A stretch of 57,409 bases of DNA from TMED14 sp964475135 (GTDB lineage Bacteria > Bacteroidota > Bacteroidia > Flavobacteriales > Schleiferiaceae). A model generated the notes under the pieces. That model did no database searches. It saw only the letters and a program-made list of their open reading frames with translations, and was not told the DNA's origin. Below are positions 1-8,313 of this stretch, piece by piece (the stretch's first letter is position 1; every line of letters starts with the position of its first letter). The translations under genes and the position numbers were made by a program. The DNA lies in the NCBI GenBank assembly GCA_964475135.1, contig CAYYWL010000008.1, positions 1 through 57,409 of the forward strand. The letters are read 5' to 3'.

Positions 1-436
1 CTTCGGTTACGTTAAAACCACCTTGGTATTTGTCGACGTACTGTTCGTTGATCTGTTCGGGAGTTATCGACGACGGAATACTACCTTTTTTACCCTGGTC
101 GGTCATGGAACCAGGTTTCATCATGTTTTGGTCGAGCTGCACCCATAAGTAGGTAAGGGCATCTGGACTATTGTTGCGGTAGGTAATCCACTCTGTACCC
201 GTTAGAATGTGGGTTTTCTCATCCAGGGTCAACTGAATGTCGTAGTCCGCGCGGTTTTGGTAGTACGCATGCCCTGGCGCCCCCGCGGCGTTCCGGTAGC
301 TGTTGGGGGTAGGCAGTTCTTGCTCGAGCTGGCGGAATTTACTGTGCGCCAAGCGGTCGGCAGGAACGTGCTGAGCCATTGCGCCGACGCTGAACAGGAC
401 TGCTGCAGCAGTAGAAAAGAGGATGGAGTTCTTCAT
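1..436 (-). CDS. M1 family metallopeptidase, N-terminal fragment (runs off the window)
   Basis: Translating leftward from the ATG at 436 gives an open frame to the window edge, so only about 145 residues are present. The protein begins with a signal peptide ending near AMAQ (about residue 20). A stretch around residues 40-60 (LPTPNSYRNAAGAPGHAYY) and a later segment ending TYLWVQLDQN are typical of the N-terminal beta domain of Bacteroidota M1 aminopeptidases. The catalytic HExxH lies outside the window and cannot be checked. The start overlaps the stop of the upstream HupE gene in an ATGA, indicating translational coupling in a DUF6702-HupE-M1 operon. It is probably an exported zinc peptidase; its substrate is unknown. 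Confidence 0.75.
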   Translation of the reverse strand, partial: MKNSILFSTAAAVLFSVGAMAQHVPADRLAHSKFRQLEQELPTPNSYRNAAGAPGHAYYQNRADYDIQLTLDEKTHILTGTEWITYRNNSPDALTYLWVQLDQNMMKPGSMTDQGKKGSIPSSITPEQINEQYVDKYQGGFNVTE

Positions 437-1020
437 GCTAAATACCATTGAGATGCCAAATGTAGCGAAATGCCAAGGGTTAACGCCCCCAAGGCTAGGG
501 CAAAATCTTTAGGCGAAAAGCCACGGGCCGATGCCATCCAGCGAACGACAAAGACCGCGGCGACGACGCTGAGTTGGCCGAGCTCGATTCCGCCCGCAAA
601 CCAGCCCCAGGCGGCCCATAGTGCCCCAGAATCTGAGGGTAGGAGCGGCCCAAGGTCCTTGGCGAATGCCAGGCCGTGAATGATTCCGAAGGCGGCTGCC
701 ACCGCGAGTTCAGGGCCAAGCCAGCCGCGACGACTTGATTTCGGAACCCCCTTGAACCAGACTACGCGCCCGGCGGTAAAGACCAGCGTGGCGAGCACTG
801 CCCCTTCGACGAGGCGTTCGTTCAGCGGAACTTTAGCGGCAACTTGGCCCGCCATGGCCAAGGTGTGCCCAAGTGTAAACGCAGTGAGTGAAGCAAGCCA
901 AAGCTTGAAATCGCGCGGCGCAAACGGCGCAATGAGGGCCGCCACAAAAAGAAGGTGGTCCCATGCGGCTGCGTCCAGGATGTGGTAGAAGCCCAATTCG
1001 GCAAAAGGAGGTACGGTCAC
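433..1020 (-). CDS. HupE/UreJ-family integral membrane protein
   Basis: This 195-residue protein is mostly hydrophobic with about six predicted membrane segments. It has the family's conserved histidines in an N-terminal WDHLLF stretch (about residues 20-26), TLGHT (about 49-53) and IIHGLAF (about 113-119). HupE/UreJ proteins of urease and hydrogenase operons are implicated in nickel or cobalt handling, but Bacteroidota members beside DUF6702 and an M1 peptidase have no tested function. The chosen GTG start overlaps the DUF6702 stop as GTGA, and its own stop overlaps the M1 peptidase start as ATGA, so the three genes are almost certainly co-translated. Metal transport is inference only. Confidence 0.75.
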   Translation of the reverse strand: MTVPPFAELGFYHILDAAAWDHLLFVAALIAPFAPRDFKLWLASLTAFTLGHTLAMAGQVAAKVPLNERLVEGAVLATLVFTAGRVVWFKGVPKSSRRGWLGPELAVAAAFGIIHGLAFAKDLGPLLPSDSGALWAAWGWFAGGIELGQLSVVAAVFVVRWMASARGFSPKDFALALGALTLGISLHLASQWYLA

Positions 1021-1490
1021 CGCAATTCAATTTTAGGGTTGGCAGTTGTGCTGACGGCATCAAGGCGGCCCTTGGGGCCTCGAACGAAGTAGACGTTCCG
1101 CTGGTCATCAAATCGGTCGTGCAAAAGCCGGTCGGTAATGGTGAGCGGAAGTCCGCCGTCGACATGCATTCGAAGTTCGACGGCGTCAGGTTGGTAGGTA
1201 AACCCATCAATGTGGAGGTCGAGTGCCTTGCGACCTCGGAATACGGTGAGTTTGCTGCGAACATAACTCTCTACTTGGCTGCGCCCTTCAGTGCGTTCGA
1301 GGCGGACTTTGGTTCCGCCCAAAGAGGCCGAAATGGCGTCTTCGAGGTCGTCGGTGAAGAGGCGGACGACCCACTCACTGCGCTTCGGGCCCACGGTGAT
1401 TTCGTGCGATGCGAGGTGCGTGGGGTGGTCCGCAGCACAAAAAAGAGCAATTAGGAGCCACAGAAATGGGGTAAGGAGACGCGTTCGCAC
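1017..1490 (-). CDS. DUF6702 family exported protein
   Basis: I recognise this as the DUF6702 protein that regularly precedes HupE and an M1 peptidase in Bacteroidota. From the chosen GTG start it is 157 residues, with a short hydrophobic N-terminus (LLTPFLWLLIALFCAA) followed by a conserved HEITV segment and a VRLFTDDLEDAI stretch. A longer ORF in this frame would run into the divergent acs gene. The GTG is preferred because a perfect TAGGTTTG box lies 6 nt upstream, implying a leaderless message. The cysteine in the leader (LFCAA) could be a lipidation site but is not a textbook lipobox. Function is unknown. Confidence 0.65.
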   Translation of the reverse strand: MRTRLLTPFLWLLIALFCAADHPTHLASHEITVGPKRSEWVVRLFTDDLEDAISASLGGTKVRLERTEGRSQVESYVRSKLTVFRGRKALDLHIDGFTYQPDAVELRMHVDGGLPLTITDRLLHDRFDDQRNVYFVRGPKGRLDAVSTTANPKIELR

Positions 1491-1493
1491 AGG

Positions 1494-1520
1494 TTGCAAA
1501 CCTAAACATTTCCTAATTTG
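1494..1520 (+). promoter_or_regulatory. Possible acs promoter (TTG...TAATTTG)
   Basis: TTG at 1494-1496 and TAATTTG at 1514-1520 are separated by 17 nt, and the second element ends 5 nt before the acs ATG. It is one base short of TAnnTTTG, so support is weaker than for the other promoters. If real, the acs message would be leaderless. Confidence 0.35.
1497..1504 (-). promoter_or_regulatory. -7 box TAGGTTTG for DUF6702-HupE-M1 operon
   Basis: This is an exact match to the Bacteroidota -7 consensus TAnnTTTG on the minus strand, ending 6 nt before the GTG start. No TTG is seen at the expected -33 distance. It lies 9 bp from the acs -7-like box on the other strand. Confidence 0.6.
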
Positions 1521-1525
1521 TAGCG

Positions 1526-3451
1526 ATGAATTATCCCTATCAAGTCCGTACCTACGACCAGTACCATATCGCCTACCAGGCCGCGGCGAATGACCCCGAA
1601 GCATTTTGGAGCGGCGTAGCAGAGCACTTTCGCTGGAAGCGAAAGTGGGATAGAGTTCTTGAATGGAATTTTGAGGAGCCTCGTATTGAATGGTTTAAAG
1701 GCGCCCAGCTCAACATTACCGAGAATTGCCTTGACCGGCACCTCGACGCCCGCGGAGACCAACCCGCATTGATTTTTGAGCCCAACGATCCGAGTGACCA
1801 CGCTCGGGTTTTATCGTACCGCGAACTGCATTTTAAGGTGATGCAGTTTGCCCAAGTGCTTAAAAACAACGGTGTTCAGAAAGGGGACCGGGTATGTTTG
1901 TACATGGGAATGATTCCGGAATTAGCCATAGCCGTGCTCGCTTGTGCCCGAATTGGCGCCGTACACTCGGTGGTTTTTGGCGGATTTAGCGCCCAATCTA
2001 TTGCGGACCGAATCAACGACGCGCACGCCAAAGTGGTGGTCACCTGCGACGGAGCCTACCGCGGAGCCAAAGTGATTCCGCTCAAGTCGGTGGTGGATGA
2101 TGCGGTCACGACGTGCCCGTCGGTCGAAAAAGTCATCGTGTCGACGCACACCCGAATCCCGGTTTCAATGATCAAAGGCCGCGATGTGTGGTGGGAGGAC
2201 GAGATCAAGAGGGTCGAGTCTATGGGTAACCCGTTCGTAGAAGCCGTGACGATGGACGCCGAGGACATGCTGTTCATTTTGTACACCAGTGGATCTACCG
2301 GCAAGCCCAAAGGCGTCGTGCACACCTGCGCCGGGTACATGGTCTGGACCACCTACACGTTTGTCAACGCCTTTCAGTACCAACCTGGCCAAGTGCACTT
2401 CTGCACCGCCGACATTGGTTGGATTACGGGGCACAGCTACTTGATTTACGGGCCGTTGAGTGCCGGAGCAACTACGTTGATGTTTGAAGGCGTGCCCACG
2501 TGGCCCGATGCCGGACGTTTTTGGGACATCGTGGACCGCCACCAGGTGAATATTTTGTACACGGCTCCGACCGCCATTCGAAGCTTGATGGGATTTGGCG
2601 AGGAGCCCCTTCGCGGCAAGAAGCTGGATAGTCTGAAGGTGCTCGGAACCGTCGGTGAGCCCATTAATGAAGAAGCGTGGAACTGGTACGACACTCATAT
2701 TGGCAAGGGAAAGTGCCCGATTGTTGACACCTGGTGGCAGACCGAGACCGGTGGGATGCTCATCACCAACCTTGCGGGGGTTACGCCTGCGAAAGCCACG
2801 TTTGCCACGCTCCCCATGCCCGGCGTTGAGCCGCTGCTGGTTGATGAACAAGGTTCCGAAATCAATGGTAACGGGGTGAGCGGAAATCTGTGCATTCGCA
2901 CGCCGTGGCCCGGAATGCTGCGTACGACGTACGGTGACCACGAACGTTGCCGACAGACCTACTTCAGCACCTATCCCGGACTTTACTTCACGGGAGACGG
3001 TTGCTTGCGCGACGAAGATGGCCACTACCGAATCACCGGACGTGTAGACGACGTGCTGAATGTGAGCGGGCACCGCATCGGAACCGCCGAGGTCGAGAAC
3101 GCCCTCAACATGCACGCGGGAGTGGTGGAATCGGCGGTAGTCGGGGTTTCGCACGACATCAAAGGCCAAGGCATCTACGCCTACGTCGTGTACCAGGGCT
3201 ACCACGACGACGAAGACTTAACCCGTCAAGATATTTTGGCCACCGTGAGCCGGGTGATTGGGCCCATCGCCAAGCCTGACCAAATTCAGTTTGTCAGCGG
3301 ACTACCTAAAACGCGTTCGGGCAAGATTATGCGGCGAATTCTGCGAAAAATCGCTGAAGGAGAAACGTCCAACTTGGGTGATACTACGACGCTGCTCGAT
3401 CCGTCGGTGGTGGATGAAATTGCTCAAGGTAAAAGGTTTTCTGACTGTTAA
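1526..3451 (+). CDS. acs: Acetyl-CoA synthetase
   Basis: This 641-residue protein is the normal length for AMP-forming acetyl-CoA synthetase, which activates acetate to acetyl-CoA via acetyl-AMP in the cytoplasm. The N-terminus has the family's AYQ..ANDPEAFW pattern. The ATP-binding P-loop (YTSGSTGKPKGVVH) lies near residues 253-266, the TWWQTETGG motif follows, and the C-terminal domain carries the conserved LPKTRSGKIMRR with the regulatory acetylatable lysine. The start is fixed by this N-terminal similarity. It is transcribed alone, divergently from DUF6702 across a 35-bp gap, and ends 35 bp from the convergent MauE-like gene. A near-perfect inverted repeat (GGTTTTCTGA / TCAGAAACC) spans its stop codon and may form a transcript-end hairpin. 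Confidence 0.97.
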   Translation: MNYPYQVRTYDQYHIAYQAAANDPEAFWSGVAEHFRWKRKWDRVLEWNFEEPRIEWFKGAQLNITENCLDRHLDARGDQPALIFEPNDPSDHARVLSYRELHFKVMQFAQVLKNNGVQKGDRVCLYMGMIPELAIAVLACARIGAVHSVVFGGFSAQSIADRINDAHAKVVVTCDGAYRGAKVIPLKSVVDDAVTTCPSVEKVIVSTHTRIPVSMIKGRDVWWEDEIKRVESMGNPFVEAVTMDAEDMLFILYTSGSTGKPKGVVHTCAGYMVWTTYTFVNAFQYQPGQVHFCTADIGWITGHSYLIYGPLSAGATTLMFEGVPTWPDAGRFWDIVDRHQVNILYTAPTAIRSLMGFGEEPLRGKKLDSLKVLGTVGEPINEEAWNWYDTHIGKGKCPIVDTWWQTETGGMLITNLAGVTPAKATFATLPMPGVEPLLVDEQGSEINGNGVSGNLCIRTPWPGMLRTTYGDHERCRQTYFSTYPGLYFTGDGCLRDEDGHYRITGRVDDVLNVSGHRIGTAEVENALNMHAGVVESAVVGVSHDIKGQGIYAYVVYQGYHDDEDLTRQDILATVSRVIGPIAKPDQIQFVSGLPKTRSGKIMRRILRKIAEGETSNLGDTTTLLDPSVVDEIAQGKRFSDC

Positions 3452-3486
3452 TCAGAAACCCAAAGCCAGCCGCAAGCAACCAGTAG

Positions 3487-4367
3487 CTACAGGATCATCC
3501 ACGCCGCCATTGCGGCCATACTCAGGTCTTCAACAACGGTGACGGTGCTCATGGGTAGCTTGAACACGGTTCCGAGGCACGCGCAGCGAATCGACTTCTT
3601 TTGAAGGTTGCTTTNNNNNNNNNNNNNNNNNNNNNNNNNNNNNNNNNNNNNNNNNNNNNNNNNNNNNNNNNNNNNNNNNNNNNNNNNNNNNNNNNNNNNN
3701 NNNNNNNNNNNNNNTTGAACACGGTTCCGAGGCACGCGCAGCGAATCGACTTCTTTTGAAGGTTGCTTTGAATGACGCCGCCCGCACCAACGAGCATCAG
3801 CACGAGGGTAATCCAGTTGGTGGCCGTCGGAGCCCAATCTGCAGCATAGGCCAGTCCGAGTCCGAGCTCCACAATAGGGTAGGCAAGGCCCCAAGCCGGA
3901 GCCAGCTTGGCAATCCAATCGTACATGCGGTACGAGCTCGCAAATGACGTGACATCAAGGAGTTTGAAGTAGCTGAAGCTCAAGAAGAAGCCCGCCATAA
4001 ACCAGCGCATCCAGCTGTGGGCAGTCAGAGATTCACCGAGCGATAGCGCGGGTACCAACGCAATCAAGGCGACCAAGGTGAATAGGGGGCGGTAGGTGGC
4101 CCAAAAACTGCGCGATTCAGGCTCTGCAGCCGGCGCAGCAGGCTTTGCTGCAGTGATGGCTAGTGCGGTGTAGGCTCCTGCAGAGGCCACGAGGTTGGTG
4201 ATTTCGCTGTCGGTAAGGTGCTCTTCAGCCCGAACTTCCATCTGGCCCGCGGACAAATCGACAGTCACGGTGCGAACTGAGGGATTGGCTTTTACGGTAT
4301 TGGTAATTCGGGCAACACAGCTTCCGCAGTGCATACCATCGATGGCGAAAATTCGGGGCTCGTTCAT
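3487..4367 (-). CDS. Heavy-metal-associated domain plus MauE/DoxX-like membrane protein (contains a false assembly gap)
   Basis: The protein starts with an HMA domain whose metal-binding motif is GMHCGSC (about residues 11-17). An Ala/Pro-rich linker (about 72-83) and four predicted membrane helices of the MauE/DoxX redox-associated family follow. The tail contains CACLGTVFKLP and EDLSMAAMAAWM, conserved in this fusion. The N run inside it is flanked by identical 55-bp copies; deleting 155 bp leaves 726 bp, an exact 242-codon frame (241 residues). A role in copper handling or thiol redox in the membrane is likely from the domains but untested. It follows the aminotransferase gene by 16 bp and that gap is a perfect palindrome. 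Confidence 0.75.
3560..3769. repeat. False assembly gap: 100 N flanked by identical 55-bp copies
   Basis: The 55 bases at 3560-3614 are repeated exactly at 3715-3769 around N 3615-3714. Removing one copy and the Ns restores the reading frame of the MauE-like gene. This is an unmerged k-mer overlap between contigs, not a biological repeat. Confidence 0.93.
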
Positions 4368-4386
4368 GATCGTAAATTTACGATCA
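4367..4386. promoter_or_regulatory. 20-bp perfect palindrome between aminotransferase stop and HMA gene start
   Basis: TGATCGTAAATTTACGATCA is identical to its reverse complement. It runs from the TGA stop of the aminotransferase gene to the first base of the HMA gene's ATG. It includes TAAATTTA (one mismatch to the -7 consensus) ending 5 nt before that ATG. It could be an operator for a metal-responsive repressor controlling an internal promoter. No regulator gene is adjacent, so this is inference. Confidence 0.4.
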
Positions 4387-5523
4387 CTTCCAAGTGCGGA
4401 TTCGGTGACCTGCCTCACGCAACGTGGCGTCATCTTTTGCAAAGCAAATCCTCAGCATGCGGTTTTCTTTGGGCGGAACCCTATAAAACGGGCTTAACGG
4501 AACAGTAGCCACGCCTGCCTCTCGGGTAAGCTGTTCGGCAAATTCCCGATCCGCGCGGTCATTCACCGCTGAATAGTCCACCAAGAGAAAGTAGCTCCCC
4601 GCGCTGTGAAGCGTCCGAAATCCGCTCTCTGCCAGTGATGCGGCGAGCAGGTCGCGCTTTGCTTGAAAAAAATCAGCGAGGTGGTTGGGGTAGTCGGGGC
4701 GGGACTCAAGAAAGTCGGCCACGGCGTGCTGGGCGGGCGTTGACGCCGAGAACGCGATGTACTGGTAGGCCGTACGAAGGCGCAGGCTGAGGTTTTCGGG
4801 AGCCAGGACTACGCCGAGCTTCCAGCCGGTTACGTGGTAGGTTTTTCCGAAGCTCAGCGCACGCAGGCTTCGGTGCCGCAAGCTCGGGTGGTGGTGGGGA
4901 CTGGCCAACGAAGCCCCGTCAAACACCATAGTTTCGTAAACTTCGTCGCTCAAAACCACCACATATTCAGGAATGCGCGCTGCGAGCTCTGCCCAGTCTT
5001 GGTGGGTCCAGACCATTCCCGTTGGATTGTGCGGGGTGTTCACCACGATCATTGTGGTGCGCGCGGTGACTGCGGCGGTCAGTGCATCCCAATTGATGCC
5101 GACACGTTCTGTGGCAATTTCAAGCGGAACCGCTATGGGTACTGCACCCGACATCACCACCGCGGGATGGTAGGAATCGTAGGCGGGTTCGAGCAGAATG
5201 ACTTCGTCTCCCGGGCCGCACAGAGCCTGGATGGCCGAAAAGATCCCCAAGGTCGCCCCAGGAACCACGGTGACTTCAAGCAGGGGGTCGTACGCCATTC
5301 CATTGCGCCGCAACTGGTCGGCCGCGACCGCCTCGCGCAGCCTTAGCAGCCCCGGCATGGGGGCGTACTGCGCGGATTCCCCGTCCAAGGCGCGGTGAAA
5401 GGCGGCAATGAGTCCGGGGTCAGGGCCAAATTCCGGAAACCCTTGGGCGAGGTTGAGCGCTCCGTAGCGTTGTGCGAGTGCCGTCATCTCGGCAAAAATG
5501 CTGAGTCCTGCAGGTGCAAACAT
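4384..5523 (-). CDS. Fold-type I PLP-dependent aminotransferase (methionine aminotransferase-like)
   Basis: This 379-residue class I/II aminotransferase closely resembles the YbdL / kynurenine-oxoglutarate transaminase group. Visible motifs are LAQGFPEF near residue 25, the NTPHNPTG substrate/PLP loop, LSDEVYE, and SFGKTYHVTGWKLG with the PLP lysine. In Bacteroidota this gene is usually annotated as methionine aminotransferase, and a role in methionine salvage or catabolism is the best guess, not proven by sequence. Its ATG shares one base with the cytidine deaminase stop (TAATG), placing it in the upstream operon. The reaction is transfer of an amino group to a 2-oxo acid in the cytoplasm. 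Confidence 0.88.
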   Translation of the reverse strand: MFAPAGLSIFAEMTALAQRYGALNLAQGFPEFGPDPGLIAAFHRALDGESAQYAPMPGLLRLREAVAADQLRRNGMAYDPLLEVTVVPGATLGIFSAIQALCGPGDEVILLEPAYDSYHPAVVMSGAVPIAVPLEIATERVGINWDALTAAVTARTTMIVVNTPHNPTGMVWTHQDWAELAARIPEYVVVLSDEVYETMVFDGASLASPHHHPSLRHRSLRALSFGKTYHVTGWKLGVVLAPENLSLRLRTAYQYIAFSASTPAQHAVADFLESRPDYPNHLADFFQAKRDLLAASLAESGFRTLHSAGSYFLLVDYSAVNDRADREFAEQLTREAGVATVPLSPFYRVPPKENRMLRICFAKDDATLREAGHRIRTWK

Positions 5524-5996
5524 TAGTCGAGGTCTGAAGGAGTGAAGGCGAGGGGCAATAGGTTGCTGGCGTTACCAACCAGCCAAACAGGGCCTGCTTC
5601 GGCGGCCAGCACAAGTCCCAGAGCGTCTTTTTGCCGCACGTGCTGTTCGACGAGAGCTTGGCGGCACATGCCGCAGGGGGCAAGCGGAGTGTGACCTGGG
5701 CCGCTGCTCGGGCGGTAGGTCACCGCCATTTCGAGAATTTGCGCACCAGGTGCGATGCTGTTGACCGCCGAAAGTGTCACGCGCTCCGCGCAAATTCCGA
5801 TCGGGTAGGATGCGTTCTCTTGATTTGAACCGGTCACGATTTGCCCGTCAGCCAAACGCGCTGCGGCGGCCACTCGGAATCCGGAATACGGAGCATGCGC
5901 ATGATCCAATGCGCCAATTGCCCGCTCGAGCAGTTCGCGTTGGCGGGCGCTGAGTTCAGCGCGCTCGACTACTTCAATGGGGACCTGGATGTTCAT
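5523..5996 (-). CDS. cdd: Cytidine deaminase
   Basis: This 157-residue protein matches homotetrameric bacterial cytidine deaminase, which hydrolyses cytidine or deoxycytidine to uridine or deoxyuridine in pyrimidine salvage. The zinc site is complete: the CAERVTL motif supplies the first cysteine and catalytic glutamate, and PCGMCRQ supplies the other two cysteines. YSGFRVAAAA and the SNQENASYP substrate loop are also present. The start overlaps the upstream kinase stop as ATGA and its stop overlaps the aminotransferase start, so it is embedded in a translationally coupled operon. A TAGGTTTA sequence ends 4 nt before the ATG and might be a weak internal promoter. Confidence 0.93.
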   Translation of the reverse strand: MNIQVPIEVVERAELSARQRELLERAIGALDHAHAPYSGFRVAAAARLADGQIVTGSNQENASYPIGICAERVTLSAVNSIAPGAQILEMAVTYRPSSGPGHTPLAPCGMCRQALVEQHVRQKDALGLVLAAEAGPVWLVGNASNLLPLAFTPSDLD

Positions 5997-6937
5997 GCCG
6001 TAAACCTAGTCAATTTCAGCAGGGAACGCACAAGCTGTAACTGATTCTGAGCGCGAACCCAATTGTGCTCGGGATAATCAATTCGGTAGTAGGTGCTGCC
6101 GTTCGCGGCATCGGTCGCAAAACGCAGGGCTTGCACCCAACTCAGGTAGGCGGGCATGAGGCTCACCGTGTCCTCGTGAACGGCAACTTCAGGCCAGCCA
6201 TTGACGTAGCCTTCCCATAACTCGCGTACGGTTTCGGGGTCTGCGGAATTCCCCTTCGGGTCATCTTCGGCCCTGACTGCGGCCATGCTCCGAACTAAAT
6301 CGGCAAAATCACTGCCGAGGTAGCCCGGCTGAAGGGTGTCGAGGTCGATTGCGCGGAATCCTTGTTCACTCAGAATCATGTTGGCACGCTTGGCATCGTG
6401 GTGCTGAACCGCCGGAATGAGTTTCGACTCTAAGTTTAAAAACGAAGGCGCAAGATCCTCTAATTCAATGCATAATTCAGAATACTCAAGAGGGGCCATT
6501 TGGCGCACATTCGCCCATTGCGCCCATCGAAGTGCCGCGCTGTGAAAGTCAGGGAGTACGGTCTTCCACGGCGCAGGGCGCTCGTTCAGCTGGCGGTTGA
6601 ATCGCCCCCAAAATTGGCCACAATCATAGGGTGCTGCGTGCTGCGCGACTTCGTGAATCCAAGGTTGGATCCGCCATCCGCCCGCGTCGTGAATGCCTCC
6701 GTCACGGCGCAGAATGGGATTCACCACGAGCTCTGAGGCGGGCGATGCCCTGAGGAGAATTAAATTCTGCTCTATGGCATCCAGGTCGCTAAAAACGCCG
6801 CGGTTGACGCGCTGCGCGAACACAAACTCGCCAGAGCCAAATTCCGCACGAAAGCTCTCGTTAATGAGGCCGCCCGAAACGGACGTCAGCGCTACGGGCT
6901 CGGACCTGCCCCAATCGCTCCAGCTAGTACTGATCAT
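5993..6937 (-). CDS. NahK-like N-acetylhexosamine kinase (aminoglycoside phosphotransferase fold)
   Basis: The 314-residue protein has the APH/choline-kinase fold. SGGLINESF and AQRVNRGVF at the N-terminus, a mid-protein LPDFH, the catalytic Brenner-type loop HHDAKRANMI and the metal-binding IDLDTLQPG followed by SDFADLVR match N-acetylhexosamine 1-kinases, which phosphorylate GalNAc or GlcNAc at C1. The ATG at 6937 is chosen over an upstream TTG and overlaps the end of the GH109-like gene by 14 bp. Together with the GH109-like enzyme and nucleotidyltransferase upstream it suggests a route from a glycan-derived amino sugar to a nucleotide sugar. The exact substrate is inference; another sugar kinase activity is possible. 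Confidence 0.72.
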   Translation of the reverse strand: MISTSWSDWGRSEPVALTSVSGGLINESFRAEFGSGEFVFAQRVNRGVFSDLDAIEQNLILLRASPASELVVNPILRRDGGIHDAGGWRIQPWIHEVAQHAAPYDCGQFWGRFNRQLNERPAPWKTVLPDFHSAALRWAQWANVRQMAPLEYSELCIELEDLAPSFLNLESKLIPAVQHHDAKRANMILSEQGFRAIDLDTLQPGYLGSDFADLVRSMAAVRAEDDPKGNSADPETVRELWEGYVNGWPEVAVHEDTVSLMPAYLSWVQALRFATDAANGSTYYRIDYPEHNWVRAQNQLQLVRSLLKLTRFTA

Positions 6938-8300
6938 AGAACCCAAAAATGGGCTTGCGCTGCGACCACGTTCCGCGGGTAAAGTCGGGAATTGCCTGCG
7001 GAGCCGAACCTTCAGCGATTGACTTTTCAGACAACGGGGTCACGGCGTACCAAGTTGCCAAGTCGTAGACGTCAAAGGGGAACGGCTCGTTGCGCTTGAG
7101 GCACTCGATGAACGCGTTGTCCACGAAGTAGTCCATTCCGCCATGCCCCGCGCCTGCGGCTGCCTCAGAATGCTTGGCCCACAGCGGATGGTCATTGGAT
7201 TTCATCAACTCAGCCGTGTTGGCCCAGCGGTGGCTGTGGTTCATCGAATCTTCGAAGTAAATGTGGCCCTGGTCGAGCCCGCCCCACCCGAAGTCCTGCC
7301 AAATTCCACGCGTGCCTTGGACGCGGAATCCCAAGTTGTACGGGCGCTGCAGCGAGGTGTCGTGCGTCAATAAAATGGTTTCGCCGTTGGCACAGGCCAG
7401 GGTAGTTGTTACGACGTCTCCGCAGGCAAAGTTGACCTTGGCATTGGGGTGGTCGGCGCCCGCTTGGCGCACGATGTAGTCGTTGAGTCCCCTTGATTTG
7501 CTCGACATCGAGGTTAAATGAGTCAAACGATTCCCGCGGTTAATGTCCATCATTGCGGCCACAGGGCCCAATCCATGGGTGGGGTAGAGTTCGCCGTTGC
7601 GCTTCACGTAGTGGTCTGTACGCCATTGGGATTCGCTGTATCCGCGCTCTGCGCCGAATTCCACGCCTTTGCCGTAGGGTGATTTGCCGTCGTTAAATAG
7701 GACACCGCGCAGGTCGTGCTGGTATCCGCCTTGCCCGTGAACGAGTTCACCAAACATTCCTTGCCGCACCATGTGGAGCACCGCCATCACATCGCGCCGG
7801 TAGCACACGTTTTCAAGGGCCATGAGCGGAGTCCGGTTGCGCTCACTCGCTTCGACGAGGTCCCAGCATTCTTGAAGGCTTACGGCGCCTCCAACTTCCA
7901 TCGCAACGGCTACGCCAGCATTGAGCGCGGCCACCCCTTGATCCCGGTGCCATTCCCATGGACTACTCACAAAAACAGCATCGAGTCGTTCTTTTTCAAG
8001 CATTCGGCGGTAGTCTTCGGGGCCGTTCCCGTACACCTTGGGTGCCTTGCGGCCCGCCTTTGCAACCATATCAAGCGCGGATGCCATCATATGTGCTTGC
8101 GGATCAGCCAAAGCAACGATTTCGACATCACTGCGCTGGAGCATGAGCTCCAGGTGGTTTTGACCACGCAATCCGGTAGCGATGAATCCCAGACGCAGTA
8201 TCGGTTTTACCTCGGGCGCAAGGGCGTAGAGGTAGGATGGCAGTAGTGTGGCACCGGCTGTTGCGATGCTCGTGGTACGTAAAAAGTCACGTCGGTTCAT
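6924..8300 (-). CDS. GH109-like Gfo/Idh/MocA family protein with Tat signal
   Basis: The 458-residue protein begins with a twin-arginine signal (NRRDFLRTT, residues 2-10), then a hydrophobic stretch and a Rossmann domain. The segments SPWEWHRDQ, ALENVCYRRDVMAVLHMVRQG and the following YQHDLR are hallmarks of the NAD-dependent alpha-N-acetylgalactosaminidases of family GH109. These use tightly bound NAD in an oxidation-elimination-reduction mechanism, and Tat export of a folded cofactor-loaded enzyme fits. It lies 13 bp after the nucleotidyltransferase gene and overlaps the kinase gene. Family membership is strong, substrate only likely. A non-hydrolytic oxidoreductase role remains possible because the wider Gfo/Idh/MocA family is diverse. 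Confidence 0.82.
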   Translation of the reverse strand: MNRRDFLRTTSIATAGATLLPSYLYALAPEVKPILRLGFIATGLRGQNHLELMLQRSDVEIVALADPQAHMMASALDMVAKAGRKAPKVYGNGPEDYRRMLEKERLDAVFVSSPWEWHRDQGVAALNAGVAVAMEVGGAVSLQECWDLVEASERNRTPLMALENVCYRRDVMAVLHMVRQGMFGELVHGQGGYQHDLRGVLFNDGKSPYGKGVEFGAERGYSESQWRTDHYVKRNGELYPTHGLGPVAAMMDINRGNRLTHLTSMSSKSRGLNDYIVRQAGADHPNAKVNFACGDVVTTTLACANGETILLTHDTSLQRPYNLGFRVQGTRGIWQDFGWGGLDQGHIYFEDSMNHSHRWANTAELMKSNDHPLWAKHSEAAAGAGHGGMDYFVDNAFIECLKRNEPFPFDVYDLATWYAVTPLSEKSIAEGSAPQAIPDFTRGTWSQRKPIFGFYDQY

Positions 8301-8313
8301 GGGTTAACGGCAT

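Noticed and set aside
2165..3205. 346-codon open frame antisense to acs
   Set aside because: It lies wholly inside a clear acetyl-CoA synthetase gene, has no recognisable protein features and is explained by the GC-rich codon bias of the sense strand.
3560..3769. 55-bp direct repeat as a transposon target duplication or attachment site
   Set aside because: The same 55-bp size recurs at two other N runs and all three collapse to intact genes, which is the mark of an assembler overlap.
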